Assembly (NCBI RefSeq): GCF_014764405.1
Contig: NZ_CP061725.1
Span: 1,302,001 to 1,366,000 of the forward strand
DNA length: 64,000 nt
Direction: 5' to 3'
Source of the DNA: Micromonospora craniellae
GTDB taxonomy: Bacteria; Actinomycetota; Actinomycetes; Mycobacteriales; Micromonosporaceae
Shown: positions 1-7,839 of the stretch, in pieces
Layout: each line of letters starts with the position of its first letter
Position numbering within the stretch: position 1 is the stretch's first letter
The notes under the pieces: generated by a model
The model's database searches: none
What the model was told of the DNA's origin: nothing
Seen by the model: the letters and a program-made list of their open reading frames with translations, nothing else
Translations under genes and position numbers: made by a program

Positions 1-1934
1 ATCTGTCGTACGGGGTGCGGCGCTGGATGCCCGTGCGGGGCAAGCTCGCCTTCGACCACGGCCACTCGGTGTACCTGGCGCCGACCGTGCCGTATCTGGC
101 CGGCCTGGAGAACTCTCGTCACTTCGGCACGGCGCGGATCAAGCAGGTCAAGGTGACTGAGAGGGACGGCTCAAGCAGCTATGGGCCACGCTGGGACGAC
201 GCCCTCGCGAGGGTACTGAAGAAAGCCGGTTGTCTCAATCGCCTGCCCGACCCGCAGCAGCTGGTCGACAAGCCACTGGACTACCTGCAGCGCCACGGCG
301 ACGCAGCTGCGCTGGTCTACAGCACTGGCATGCTGTCGGCTGAGAAGGTCAGCGCCGGGCTGTCGGTCGCCGATCGCCAGCCGCTGATGGACTGGGTCAT
401 CAACGAGCTCACCCCACACCTCCGTCCGGCCACGGCGCTCCCCCGCGAAAAGTGCACTGTGTACAAAGGGCTTGGCGGCATCAGCGGAAGTCGGGTTTCG
501 GCCACCTATCTCAATGAGATCGTCGGGCCGCGCCTGGACATCGAGTTGCTCACCGACACCGACCGCGCCACACAATACGCCCTCGACCGGCTCGCCACCC
601 GTCTCGGTGTCCCGATGCCCCGTGCCGAGCAGCTTGACGAGGCCGGATCTCACGTCGACCTTGGCGCGGTAACCATCGGGATTCGGCGGCTGGCAGCACC
701 CACGATCCGCGCCGACCTTGACCGGGTCGGACGCCGGCCCCAGGCCGCGGTGGAGGCCCGCATCGCGCACATCGCCGACACGCTCGGCCAGGCGGCAAAC
801 CCGACAATCGCCCTGGTCGAGATCGCCCACCCCGACGCGTATCAGGGCCGGCAACGCGGCGACGATCCCAAGTTCGCCATCCGGCATGGCCTGCTGCGGA
901 CGGGACGGCTCAGCCAGTTCGTCACCCCGGTTGCCGAGCCGAAGCGTCCCCCTCGTGCCCATGAGGGCAGGGAGCCCTCTGACCCGAACCGAGAGCGGTT
1001 CGCCGCCGCCGTCGATGATCTGTTCCGGCAGCTCGGCGTACGCCCCGAACCGCTGCCTGGGCCGGCGCGGAATACCCTGCTCCGGCAGCCTGCCCTCCTG
1101 GCCATCTGGATGATTCGCCAGAACAAGGGACGCGTCTGGGGGCTCGCGCGACAGGTCCCGGTCGCTGTGCTCGTCAACCCCACCGGTCAGCATGTGCAAG
1201 TCCGTGCGCCCAAGGTGCCCTGGCAGCCTCTGCATACCGGGCTCGTGGACATCGGTAAGCAGTACGTCAACGTGGACCTCAAGTGCGGCCCCGACGACGT
1301 GGTCCGGTTCGCCAGGGACGTCATTGATGAGGCCACCAGCGCTTTCCCCGACACCCTGCTGCTCACCCATGCGCAGAACCTGCGCGGCGTCTGGAACACC
1401 CTCACCAATGGCCGTATCCAGCTCGACAGCCTCGGCTTCGGCGCCGCTGAACCTCAGCCGATCAGCAAGCTGTCCGGCCTGCGCCATGTGCGCGTTCGCA
1501 CTGCCGAAGGTGGCGAGACGCCGGAGTGCTACGGCGTGACCGATGATGGCACAGGCCAGCCCAAGGGTCTGTGGCGCTTCCTGGTCCCTCGGGTGTACGG
1601 CAGCACTACGGGCAAACCCAGCACGCACTCCGGGGCGTTGAAGGGCGTGTCGAAACTGGTCCCCGGCGAGCACAACGGCAAGCTCACTGCCCCGAAGCCA
1701 AAGGCCCAGGTGTGGAACCCGCAGTTCATCGAGCTACTTGTGGCGGGACTTCAGGATGGCGACCAGCCCGAGCACTGGGCGGCGCTGGCGCACGAGCTGC
1801 GGGATGCAGCACCGTACGTCCGGGGCACCACCGTTCTGCCATGGCCGCTTCATCTCGCGGAGCAGATCGAGGAGTACCTTCTGCCAACCAAGATCACTGA
1901 CCTCGGTTCGCAAGAGGTTCTCGGGGACGAGTAG
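1..1934 (+). CDS. pPIWI_RE defence protein (Argonaute-related), 5'-truncated by window edge
   Basis: C-terminal part (about 640 residues visible) of a pPIWI_RE-family protein, the PIWI/RNase H-like component of a predicted anti-invader system usually encoded with a DinG-type helicase and a restriction-type nuclease. The frame is open to base 3, and the GTG at 15 lies inside homologous-looking sequence (SYGVRRWMPV), so the true start is outside the window. Counting from that GTG, the family signature is near residues 267-302 (LVEI, then DPKFAIRHG and GRLSQFV, with conserved E, DPK, R and Q). The C-terminus has the typical WNPQFIELLV block and the TVLPWPLHLA...EYLLP ending. Partner genes would lie to the left. 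It converges on an integrase across a hairpin, so it looks like cargo of the mobile element. The family call rests on recalled motifs, not a search. Confidence 0.8.
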   Translation, partial: LSYGVRRWMPVRGKLAFDHGHSVYLAPTVPYLAGLENSRHFGTARIKQVKVTERDGSSSYGPRWDDALARVLKKAGCLNRLPDPQQLVDKPLDYLQRHGDAAALVYSTGMLSAEKVSAGLSVADRQPLMDWVINELTPHLRPATALPREKCTVYKGLGGISGSRVSATYLNEIVGPRLDIELLTDTDRATQYALDRLATRLGVPMPRAEQLDEAGSHVDLGAVTIGIRRLAAPTIRADLDRVGRRPQAAVEARIAHIADTLGQAANPTIALVEIAHPDAYQGRQRGDDPKFAIRHGLLRTGRLSQFVTPVAEPKRPPRAHEGREPSDPNRERFAAAVDDLFRQLGVRPEPLPGPARNTLLRQPALLAIWMIRQNKGRVWGLARQVPVAVLVNPTGQHVQVRAPKVPWQPLHTGLVDIGKQYVNVDLKCGPDDVVRFARDVIDEATSAFPDTLLLTHAQNLRGVWNTLTNGRIQLDSLGFGAAEPQPISKLSGLRHVRVRTAEGGETPECYGVTDDGTGQPKGLWRFLVPRVYGSTTGKPSTHSGALKGVSKLVPGEHNGKLTAPKPKAQVWNPQFIELLVAGLQDGDQPEHWAALAHELRDAAPYVRGTTVLPWPLHLAEQIEEYLLPTKITDLGSQEVLGDE

Positions 1935-1939
1935 GGGCC

Positions 1940-1976
1940 GTGGCCTCCCTGGCCCTCTCTGGGCGAGGGAGGCCAC
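1940..1976. terminator. Bidirectional hairpin between pPIWI_RE and integrase
   Basis: GTGGCCTCCCT at 1940-1950 pairs perfectly with 1966-1976 (11 bp). Inside it, GCCC at 1952-1955 pairs with GGGC at 1961-1964 around a TCTCT loop. There is no T-tract, as is common for terminators in high-GC actinomycetes. It sits between two convergent genes, so it probably stops transcription from both sides. Confidence 0.75.
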
Positions 1977-2008
1977 GACCGCGAGCATCTGCCGCTGGGC
2001 CCGGCGGC

Positions 2009-3484
2009 CTATGCCGATTGCGCTCCGCTGCCCCGCCGTCGGGGTACCACAGCCGCTGTTACCTCGGCGGCGGCGTGGGACAACTCCGGGAGGACGTCGC
2101 CGTAGAACTTGGCGGTGAAGTGTGGGCTGGAGTGGCGGAGTCGGTTGGAAATGACTTTCATCTGGACGCCGGCGGCGAGGCCCATGGTGGCGGCGCCGTG
2201 GCGGAGGTCGTGAAGCCGGATGGGTGGTAGTCCGGCTTGGGCGGTGAGGTGGTGGAAGTGGTCGGTGACGTCGGCGGGGTGGAGCCGTCCACCGGTGGGC
2301 GTGGTGAAGACGAGCCCGGTCTTGGTCCAGGCGGTTCCGGCGGCGAGGCGTTCGCGGTGTTGCCGGGTGCGGTGGGCGCGCAGGACGGTGACAGTTTCGG
2401 CGTCGAGGGCGACTGCGGCCTCGCTGTCGCTGGTCTTCGGGGTGTCGATGGCGGTAGCCCAGCCGTGTTGGACGAGTTGCCAGCGGACGGTGAGGGTCTG
2501 GTTGTCGAGGTCGAGGTCGTCCCAGTGCAGGCCGCATGCTTCGCCTCGTCGGAGGCCGGTGAAGGTGATGAGGTGGTAGAGGGCGTAGAGCCGGTCGTTT
2601 GCGTCGTGGGTGTGGTCGAGGAATCTGCCGGTGTGTTCGGGGGTCCAGATCATGACGGGGCTGGGGGTCTTGCCGGTGTCGCGCCAGGTGCGGATGCGTT
2701 GGTCGGTCCATACGGTGGGCTTGGGTGGTCGGGCTGTGGGTAGTTCGACCATGAGGGCTTGGTTGGTGTCGATGTAGCGGTGGCGGCGCATCGCGTCGTT
2801 GAGGGCCTTGCGGAGGGTGGCGTGGATCAGGTGCAGGGTCCGGTTGCCGACGATCCGCTGGTTCTTGACCTGGTCGCGCTTCGCGGGGTCGCGGCTGGCG
2901 CGCAGGGTGGTGATGGTGGTGTTGCGTTCTTCGATGGCGTCGTACATGGCGTCGATGTGGCCGGGGCGGAGCCGGTCGATGCGCAGGTGGCCGAGGTGCG
3001 GGATCAGGTATAGCCGGATGTGCCCTTCGTAGGAGCGCACGGTGCCTGCCTTGATGTTCTTGCGTCCGGCAAGCCAGTCGGTGAGGTACGCCTCCATCGT
3101 GGGCAGCTCGGTCGGGGTGATGTCCAGGTGCAGCGCCCGCCGGATCTGATCGGGGGTGGGGACGGGCGCGCCGGTCTTGACGGCGGTTTCGATGAGGTCG
3201 CCGGTGGTGACGGTGGTGTGCGGATCGGTGGGATCGGGGACGGCCAGCGCAGCCCGGATACGATCCAGGACCGCGTCGGCGTCGGCCTGGGTGGCGTACG
3301 GGCCGTGGCGGAGTGGGCGGCGGGTGCCGTCGGCGCGGGCGGGGATTTCGATCTGCCAGTGCCAGTGGCCGTGGGTGCGGGACCAGCCGCCGCCGGGCCG
3401 GCGAAGCTGGGGACAGGAGCGTCCCAGTCGCCGGCCCGTGACGCTGTCGCGGCAGCCGCAGCGTTTGAAGGTGGATCCCTTCAC
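2009..3484 (-). CDS. int: Tyrosine recombinase / site-specific integrase
   Basis: A 491-residue phage/AICE-type integrase that would recombine the element's attP with a chromosomal attB. An N-terminal Arm/SAM-like region (roughly residues 40-240) precedes the catalytic domain (about 280-470). Catalytic residues are visible: Arg312 in TGLRRGE, His425 and Arg428 in LHDLRH, His451 in RLRHSS, and Tyr461 in KFYGD. Length fits the pSAM2-type actinomycete integrases. The start codon overlaps the stop of the upstream excisionase-like gene by 4 bases, so the two are probably co-translated. No tRNA gene or obvious att repeat lies next to its 3' end, so the integration site cannot be read here. Confidence 0.93.
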   Translation of the reverse strand: MKGSTFKRCGCRDSVTGRRLGRSCPQLRRPGGGWSRTHGHWHWQIEIPARADGTRRPLRHGPYATQADADAVLDRIRAALAVPDPTDPHTTVTTGDLIETAVKTGAPVPTPDQIRRALHLDITPTELPTMEAYLTDWLAGRKNIKAGTVRSYEGHIRLYLIPHLGHLRIDRLRPGHIDAMYDAIEERNTTITTLRASRDPAKRDQVKNQRIVGNRTLHLIHATLRKALNDAMRRHRYIDTNQALMVELPTARPPKPTVWTDQRIRTWRDTGKTPSPVMIWTPEHTGRFLDHTHDANDRLYALYHLITFTGLRRGEACGLHWDDLDLDNQTLTVRWQLVQHGWATAIDTPKTSDSEAAVALDAETVTVLRAHRTRQHRERLAAGTAWTKTGLVFTTPTGGRLHPADVTDHFHHLTAQAGLPPIRLHDLRHGAATMGLAAGVQMKVISNRLRHSSPHFTAKFYGDVLPELSHAAAEVTAAVVPRRRGSGAQSA

Positions 3485-3891
3485 TCGTAGTCTCCTGGAT
3501 GCTTCGTATGGTGCCGCCAGCGGTGATGGGTGGAATCCGCTGGTGGCGGGGTCGTCGCATCCACGCTCACCTTCGGGTCGGGTTCAAGTCGCCGGCCACC
3601 GCCCGCCGGGGCGGGGTCGTCGTGGAGTAGCAGGAGGTGGAGGAGTCCGGCGACCGGGACGATGATGCGGCTGCCAGCGCGGATCAGCGGCGCGGGGAAG
3701 GTATCGGTGGCGGCGAGCCGGTAGGCCTGGGATCGGCTGATCCCGAGGACCGATGCGGCGGTGGCGAGGGTGGTGGTCACGCCGAGGGTGCGGACGCGGT
3801 CGACGGTCCATACTTCGCTGGCGGGCGTGGCTGCGGTGGGCGTGATGTCTGTCGTGGTGTCGTGCTCGGTGGGGTTCACGTTGGTGCTCAT
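3481..3891 (-). CDS. xis: Excisionase-like HTH DNA-binding protein
   Basis: A 136-residue protein with a MerR/Xis-type winged HTH in the middle (about residues 42-95: SVLGISRSQAYRLAATDTFP followed by a basic RAGSRIIVP wing). The N-terminus is Thr/Pro-rich and low complexity. Proteins of this type act with the adjacent integrase as recombination directionality factors or repress element genes. It overlaps int by 4 bases and the upstream DUF2637 gene by 4 bases, which places it in the middle of a translationally coupled operon. The role is inferred from position and the HTH; it could be a plain transcription regulator. Confidence 0.75.
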   Translation of the reverse strand: MSTNVNPTEHDTTTDITPTAATPASEVWTVDRVRTLGVTTTLATAASVLGISRSQAYRLAATDTFPAPLIRAGSRIIVPVAGLLHLLLLHDDPAPAGGGRRLEPDPKVSVDATTPPPADSTHHRWRHHTKHPGDYE

Positions 3892-4928
3892 GATTCGGGG
3901 TTCTCCTGCCCGTTCAATGGATGTCTGGGATGCGTGGGTTCGAGATGGCTTGCTGGTGGGGGCAGCCTCGTGCCGCCGTACGCGATCGCGTGAGTCGCTT
4001 GCTGCCGACTTGATGGCGGTCGTGGTGACAGGCTCACCGGTGGAGTTGAGTCCTGCGGCGCGGGCGGCGAGGTTGCCTCAGCTTTGAGGGTCTTGAGGAG
4101 TTCGGATACCCGGGTGTTGGACACGGTGTGGCCTGTTCCACGGAGGGCTTCGGCGAGCGCCGCCCGGGTCAGGGCCTGCCCGTCCGCGGCGAGGTGGTCG
4201 CGGACGCGGCGCGCCGCCGGCAGCAACTTGGCCACGTCACCAGGCTGCGCGGACCGTCCCCTGCCGGCGTTGCGGTGACGGCGGTTCCGTCCGTGAGGTT
4301 GATGAGCGACCTCTGCCAGGCCGCTCGTCCGCGTGGCGGACCGCCGCCCTGCCGTCCCGCCGGACCGCGTCGGCTCGGCCGGTCCGCTCGGGGGCGTGGT
4401 GTGCGTGGGCTGGTCCGGCAGGTGGTCCGCGGTCCGGGCGGCGTTGGTTGGGGTCGTGGTGCCGGCGTAGCCGAGGGCGATCTTGACCATGACGAGGAAG
4501 CCGAGCGCGGGCACGGCTGCGGCGGTCCAGCCGATCGGTGACGGTTCGGCCTCCACGACCTGCGCGGCCAGCGAAAGGGTGACCGCGCAGGCCAGCACAC
4601 TCGCGGGGAACACTGTCGAGGTGTGGGCGCGTTTGCGGCGGCGTAGCTCCAGGCCGGAGGCGATGGACATCAGCTCCAGGACGATCGCGTCGGCCCAGGC
4701 CAGCCATCCGGGTTGGCCGTGGGCGGCGGCGACGTTGTGGACGTGGGTGAAGCTGGCCGCACCAGCGGCCCCGCCGATCGCCAGCATGATCACGATCTGG
4801 ACGGCGCCCTCGACGCGGCTGCTGCGCGGACCACCGTCCGGGTCAGACGTCGGTGCGTTCGTGACGGACCACCTCCCCGGACCGGACTGAGGCGAAGGCT
4901 CGTCCGCCAGCCAGGTAGAACTGGACAC
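3888..4928 (-). CDS. DUF2637 membrane protein of integrative-element type
   Basis: A 346-residue protein with a DUF2637-like N-terminal half: membrane segments near residues 44-62, 75-92, 106-125 and 133-152, with the characteristic FTHVHNVAAAHGQ and LELMSIASGLELRRRKR stretches. A long Pro/Ser/Thr/Arg linker follows. A winged-helix-like patch at about residues 245-295 (TRAALAEALRGTG...VSELLKTLKAE) could bind DNA. DUF2637 proteins are frequent on Streptomyces and Micromonospora plasmids and AICEs near replication and spread (Spd) genes; their function is not established. The GTG start at 4928 overlaps the upstream small ORF by about 85 bases, and no downstream start would keep the first membrane helix. 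Confidence 0.8.
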   Translation of the reverse strand: MSSSTWLADEPSPQSGPGRWSVTNAPTSDPDGGPRSSRVEGAVQIVIMLAIGGAAGAASFTHVHNVAAAHGQPGWLAWADAIVLELMSIASGLELRRRKRAHTSTVFPASVLACAVTLSLAAQVVEAEPSPIGWTAAAVPALGFLVMVKIALGYAGTTTPTNAARTADHLPDQPTHTTPPSGPAEPTRSGGTAGRRSATRTSGLAEVAHQPHGRNRRHRNAGRGRSAQPGDVAKLLPAARRVRDHLAADGQALTRAALAEALRGTGHTVSNTRVSELLKTLKAEATSPPAPQDSTPPVSLSPRPPSSRQQATHAIAYGGTRLPPPASHLEPTHPRHPLNGQENPES

Positions 4929-5172
4929 TTACGCGGACGGTCCAGGCGGCGTCGTCCGGGACCGTGATCCCGGAGAGGAAGCCGCCGGACCGTCCGTGGT
5001 GAGCGCGCGACCATACCTCTGGCCTCTCGCTGTCGGAAGGGATCGCCGCTCTTCCCGGTCTGTCAGGTCCAGCGGAGCGGGCGCTGACAGACCGGTGACA
5101 GTGACCAGGTCTTGCTGTCTCCCGCAGACGCGAGGTACTGTCCGCGGCCGTCTTGGCGCTGCCAGGCATCAC
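4843..5172 (-). CDS. Small hypothetical protein of the mobile element
   Basis: A 109-residue reading frame not recognised as a known family. Its GTG start overlaps the stop of the replication-relaxation gene by 4 bases (GTGA), the same coupling seen in the rest of the operon, which argues that it is translated. The C-terminal half has the alternating pattern of a beta-rich small domain (GITVPDDAAWTVRVSVQFYL). The N-terminal half is basic and low complexity, so a later start is possible. It overlaps the DUF2637 gene by about 85 bases in another frame, which is unusual and lowers confidence. Confidence 0.4.
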   Translation of the reverse strand: MMPGSAKTAADSTSRLRETARPGHCHRSVSARSAGPDRPGRAAIPSDSERPEVWSRAHHGRSGGFLSGITVPDDAAWTVRVSVQFYLAGGRAFASVRSGEVVRHERTDV

Positions 5173-6053
5173 GCCGCCTCACCCGCCCGTCCAGCGTCGA
5201 CGACGTAGGAGGCGAGGTCGACCAACCGCTGCCGCTGCCCTCCCCCGCCCGGGACGGCCCAGACCGCCTCAGCGGGACACAGGCCCGCCATGGCGGCATG
5301 GTCGCGGGCGCCGGTCGCGGCCAGCGCCCGCAGCGGCGTGTCGGCGAGCAGGCGGCGCAGATTGGCCACTCGGGCGGCGGAATGCAGCCAGAACAGCACC
5401 GGCCACACCCGATCGAGCGTGGCGAACAACTCCCCATAGCCGGCGAGCTTGCCGACCAGAACCGACAACGGCTCCGTCCCGGTGTCGTACTCAACGAAGA
5501 ACGGAACCGCGACGCTGTCCTCGACCCACAGGCCGTAGCCGTCCGGACGCACCCGCAGCTGGTAAGCCTGCACCAGGACCGGATCCCCACGACGGGTGAA
5601 CGTGCCAACGCGCTGGCAAGCCGCTTCCGGCAGCCACTGGACCAGCTCGGCGCCGGGGTGTGTGCGGGTGTAGCGGGCAAGGTCGGTGAAGAAGCCGTTC
5701 ACCCCGAGCCGATGCGCCAGGCTCCGACTCGATGTCCAGCGTCGCCGTTCCACGCGGGCGTGGTCACGCCGCGGTGGGCGCTCGTCCCGGCTCGCCGCGA
5801 CGACCTCGGCACCCAGCTGGTCGATGACGTAGTGGTACGGATACGAGCCGCCGTCAGCGCGCTGCGGCCGGAACCGGGCCACCAACCGCAACCGGTACAG
5901 AGTCCGCAACCGGCGCTGGCAGAAGTCCAGCGACGGGAACAACGCCTCGGCGATCTGGAGCGACGTCAGCACCCCGTGGTCGTACAGCCAGCCCAGCAGG
6001 ACCCGGTCTCGGTCGGTCAGCTGCGACTGGACACGCAGAACCGGATCATCCAT
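5169..6053 (-). CDS. Replication-relaxation family protein
   Basis: A 294-residue protein matching the Replic_Relax (plasmid replication-relaxation) family. An N-terminal winged helix (residues about 10-60: LTDRDRVLLGWLYDHGVLTS, then IAEALFPS, RRLRTLYRLRLV) precedes a domain containing VPFFVEYDTGTEPLSVLVGK, the conserved E-x-D-x-G-T-E signature that recalls a nuclease-like fold. These proteins are typical of actinobacterial plasmids and integrative elements and are thought to act in replication or transfer; the mechanism is not known. It is the first gene of the leftward operon. The ATG at 6053 is chosen because a near-perfect Shine-Dalgarno lies about 9 bases upstream. Confidence 0.87.
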   Translation of the reverse strand: MDDPVLRVQSQLTDRDRVLLGWLYDHGVLTSLQIAEALFPSLDFCQRRLRTLYRLRLVARFRPQRADGGSYPYHYVIDQLGAEVVAASRDERPPRRDHARVERRRWTSSRSLAHRLGVNGFFTDLARYTRTHPGAELVQWLPEAACQRVGTFTRRGDPVLVQAYQLRVRPDGYGLWVEDSVAVPFFVEYDTGTEPLSVLVGKLAGYGELFATLDRVWPVLFWLHSAARVANLRRLLADTPLRALAATGARDHAAMAGLCPAEAVWAVPGGGGQRQRLVDLASYVVDAGRAGEAA

Positions 6054-6059
6054 CCACCA

Positions 6060-6068
6060 TCACCTCCT
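6060..6068 (-). promoter_or_regulatory. Strong ribosome binding site for the replication-relaxation gene
   Basis: On the minus strand AGGAGGTGA matches the anti-Shine-Dalgarno over nine bases, six bases before the ATG at 6053. It decides the start and suggests that the element's operon is well translated when transcribed. Confidence 0.75.
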
Positions 6069-7182
6069 CTCCGATACGTATGGCCTCCCCAGGGGGAGAC
6101 CCGAGACCAGGACGGGTCTGTCGCAGCACAACCAGCCAGTCCTGACAGACGGGCGGACCTGCGGTGTGAGCGGGAAAAGGGGGTCCGTTCGGGCGTCCGG
6201 TTGAAGACTGACCCCAACGGGGACGTCAACCCGGACCCCGGAACGGGCATCAACACGGGATCTGTCACCGCCACCGGCAGAAAACCGGAACACGGTGAGA
6301 TGGGATGTACAGAGAACACAAAAGCTCCTTGATCGAAAAAGAATGGTGGCGTCGACGTCGCGACGCCGTAGGTGTGCACCGCAGCCACCGGCGGGCGCGG
6401 GAGACTGCGGCAAGGCGCACTGTGGAGTTGTCAATGAACACGCCGACCGGCGCACCGGCCGACCCGAAGACGGATCAGGGCAGCAACGACCGACACGACC
6501 ACCAGTGAGGCGGTCGCGGCAGGGAACAGCGGTAGCAGTTACGGAGGGCAGGGCGGCACAGTGCCGCGCCGGCAGCGGGCTCGCCTCAGCCTGCGAAAGG
6601 TGCTCCGCGAGCCGTCGACATCACGACGGCCCGGCGGGGGCGTCGACTCAACCCGCCGGAGAAAAATCCTTCATCGCGAACCCCCTGCCACTCGAACCCA
6701 TCGACGGCCCGCCACTCCCGAGCCTCGAACGACCGGCGACGCACCCGGAAGGAGCGCCACCAAAACGGCCGATCGAACCCGGCGGGCAAACCGCCACGCG
6801 GTCGCGTTCATACCAGTACGCCTCCGCCGGCAGCACCCTGTCAACCAGCATCCCCGGCAATCGATCACGACGTTTCCGGACCCAGCCGGACGCGCTGGCA
6901 CCCGCCAAGCCGTACTAATCTCCAACTGGACGGACTCCCCGGCAAAAATGGCAGAAAAATCTTGGCCCACCTGCAAATATGTCTCACTTTGTGAGACAGC
7001 ACTCCCGCTAACCGAGCGGGCCAGGGTAAAGGTCGCCGAGGGCACCAGCGGCGAAGTGGACCCGCATGGCTTCCATGCATCGGGCTGTACTCGGTGTGGC
7101 CGACAGCTCGGCACTGGCCCGCCGGGCGGCTCGGCTCGCGGTACACGTTGATCCTGATGGGAGCACCAGGCACAATCGCCGG
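6069..7182. other. 1.1 kb stretch with no recognised gene
   Basis: Between the leftward element operon and the HAD gene I see no convincing coding sequence; the open frames are Arg/Pro-rich and resemble nothing known. In other AICEs an FtsK/TraB gene would be expected here, upstream of the replication-relaxation gene. The stretch holds GC-rich palindromes (for example 6348-6367, GGCGTCG...CGACGCC), a run of GACCCC/GGGG motifs at 6205-6250, and a comparatively AT-rich end (6940-7010) with a TGTCTCAC dyad. It may hold the promoter for the leftward operon and an element boundary. Confidence 0.5.
6980..6998. repeat. Perfect dyad TGTCTCAC-TTT-GTGAGACA
   Basis: An 8-bp inverted repeat with a 3-base spacer in an AT-rich setting about 185 bases upstream of the HAD start. 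The right arm plus flank (GTGAGACAGC, 6991-7000) is identical to bases 9045-9054 at the left end of the nearby IS3 element. The left arm TGTCTCA matches the opposite end of that element. It may be an operator, or a footprint of IS ends. Confidence 0.6.
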
Positions 7183-7839
7183 GTGATCGCGAGCGTGTTC
7201 TTCGATGTAGGCGAGACCATCGTCGACGAGTCCCGGGAGTACGGCACCTGGGCGGACTGGCTCGGGGTGCCGCGCCACACCTTCTCGGCCGTCTTCGGGG
7301 CGATCATCGCTCGCGGCCTGGACTACCGGGAGACGTTCCAGGTCTTCCGGCCCGGCTTCGACCTGACTGAGGAGCGGAAGCGTCGGACGGCGGCGGGACA
7401 GCCGGAGTCGTTCACCGAGGAGGACCTCTATCCGGATGCTCGGCCGTGCCTGGCCGCGCTACGCGAGTCGGGGCTACAGGTCGGGCTGGCCGGCAACCAG
7501 ACGGCGCGGGCGGAGACGATCCTGCGGGCCCTGGACCTACCGGTCGACGTGATCGGCACCTCGGACGGCTGGGGTGTGGAGAAGCCCTCCGCCGCGTTCT
7601 TCGACCGCGTGGTCGCCGAGGCGGGATGCCCGGCTGATCAGGTGCTCTACGTCGGGGACCGGCTGGACAACGACATCCGGCCGGCGCAGGAGGCGGGTAT
7701 CGCGACCGCCCTGATCAGTCGCGGACCGTGGGGTTGGATCCTTGGTGACAAGGCGGTCAGCGATCGGTGCCTGTTCCAGCTCGACTCGCTGGCCGAGCTG
7801 CCTGACCTCGTCCGCAAGCACAACGACTCGGCGCGCTAA
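7183..7839 (+). CDS. HAD-superfamily hydrolase
   Basis: A roughly 218-residue haloacid-dehalogenase-type hydrolase, probably cytosolic and acting on a small phosphorylated metabolite. Motif I is FFDVGETIVDE right after the start, motif II AGNQTA, motif III the Lys in VEKPSAAFF, and motif IV YVGDRLDNDI. Motif I is D-x-G rather than D-x-D, a known variation that leaves the general acid position as Gly. The start is taken as GTG 7183 because motif I begins seven codons later; the frame stays open upstream but is not HAD-like. It converges with the disrupted XRE regulator with a 4-base overlap. The substrate is unknown. Confidence 0.85.
   Translation: MIASVFFDVGETIVDESREYGTWADWLGVPRHTFSAVFGAIIARGLDYRETFQVFRPGFDLTEERKRRTAAGQPESFTEEDLYPDARPCLAALRESGLQVGLAGNQTARAETILRALDLPVDVIGTSDGWGVEKPSAAFFDRVVAEAGCPADQVLYVGDRLDNDIRPAQEAGIATALISRGPWGWILGDKAVSDRCLFQLDSLAELPDLVRKHNDSAR

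Noticed and set aside
171..1673. 500-codon open frame antisense to pPIWI_RE
   Set aside because: High-GC antisense shadow: no family motifs, and its composition mirrors the real gene on the other strand.
1935..2008. Possible att site or tRNA 3' end beside the integrase
   Set aside because: No tRNA-like sequence and no matching direct repeat found; only a terminator hairpin is visible.
6295..7151. Overlapping plus-strand frames of 196-207 codons in the gene-poor stretch
   Set aside because: Arg/Pro/Thr-rich, no recognisable domain, no clear ribosome site; treated as non-coding.
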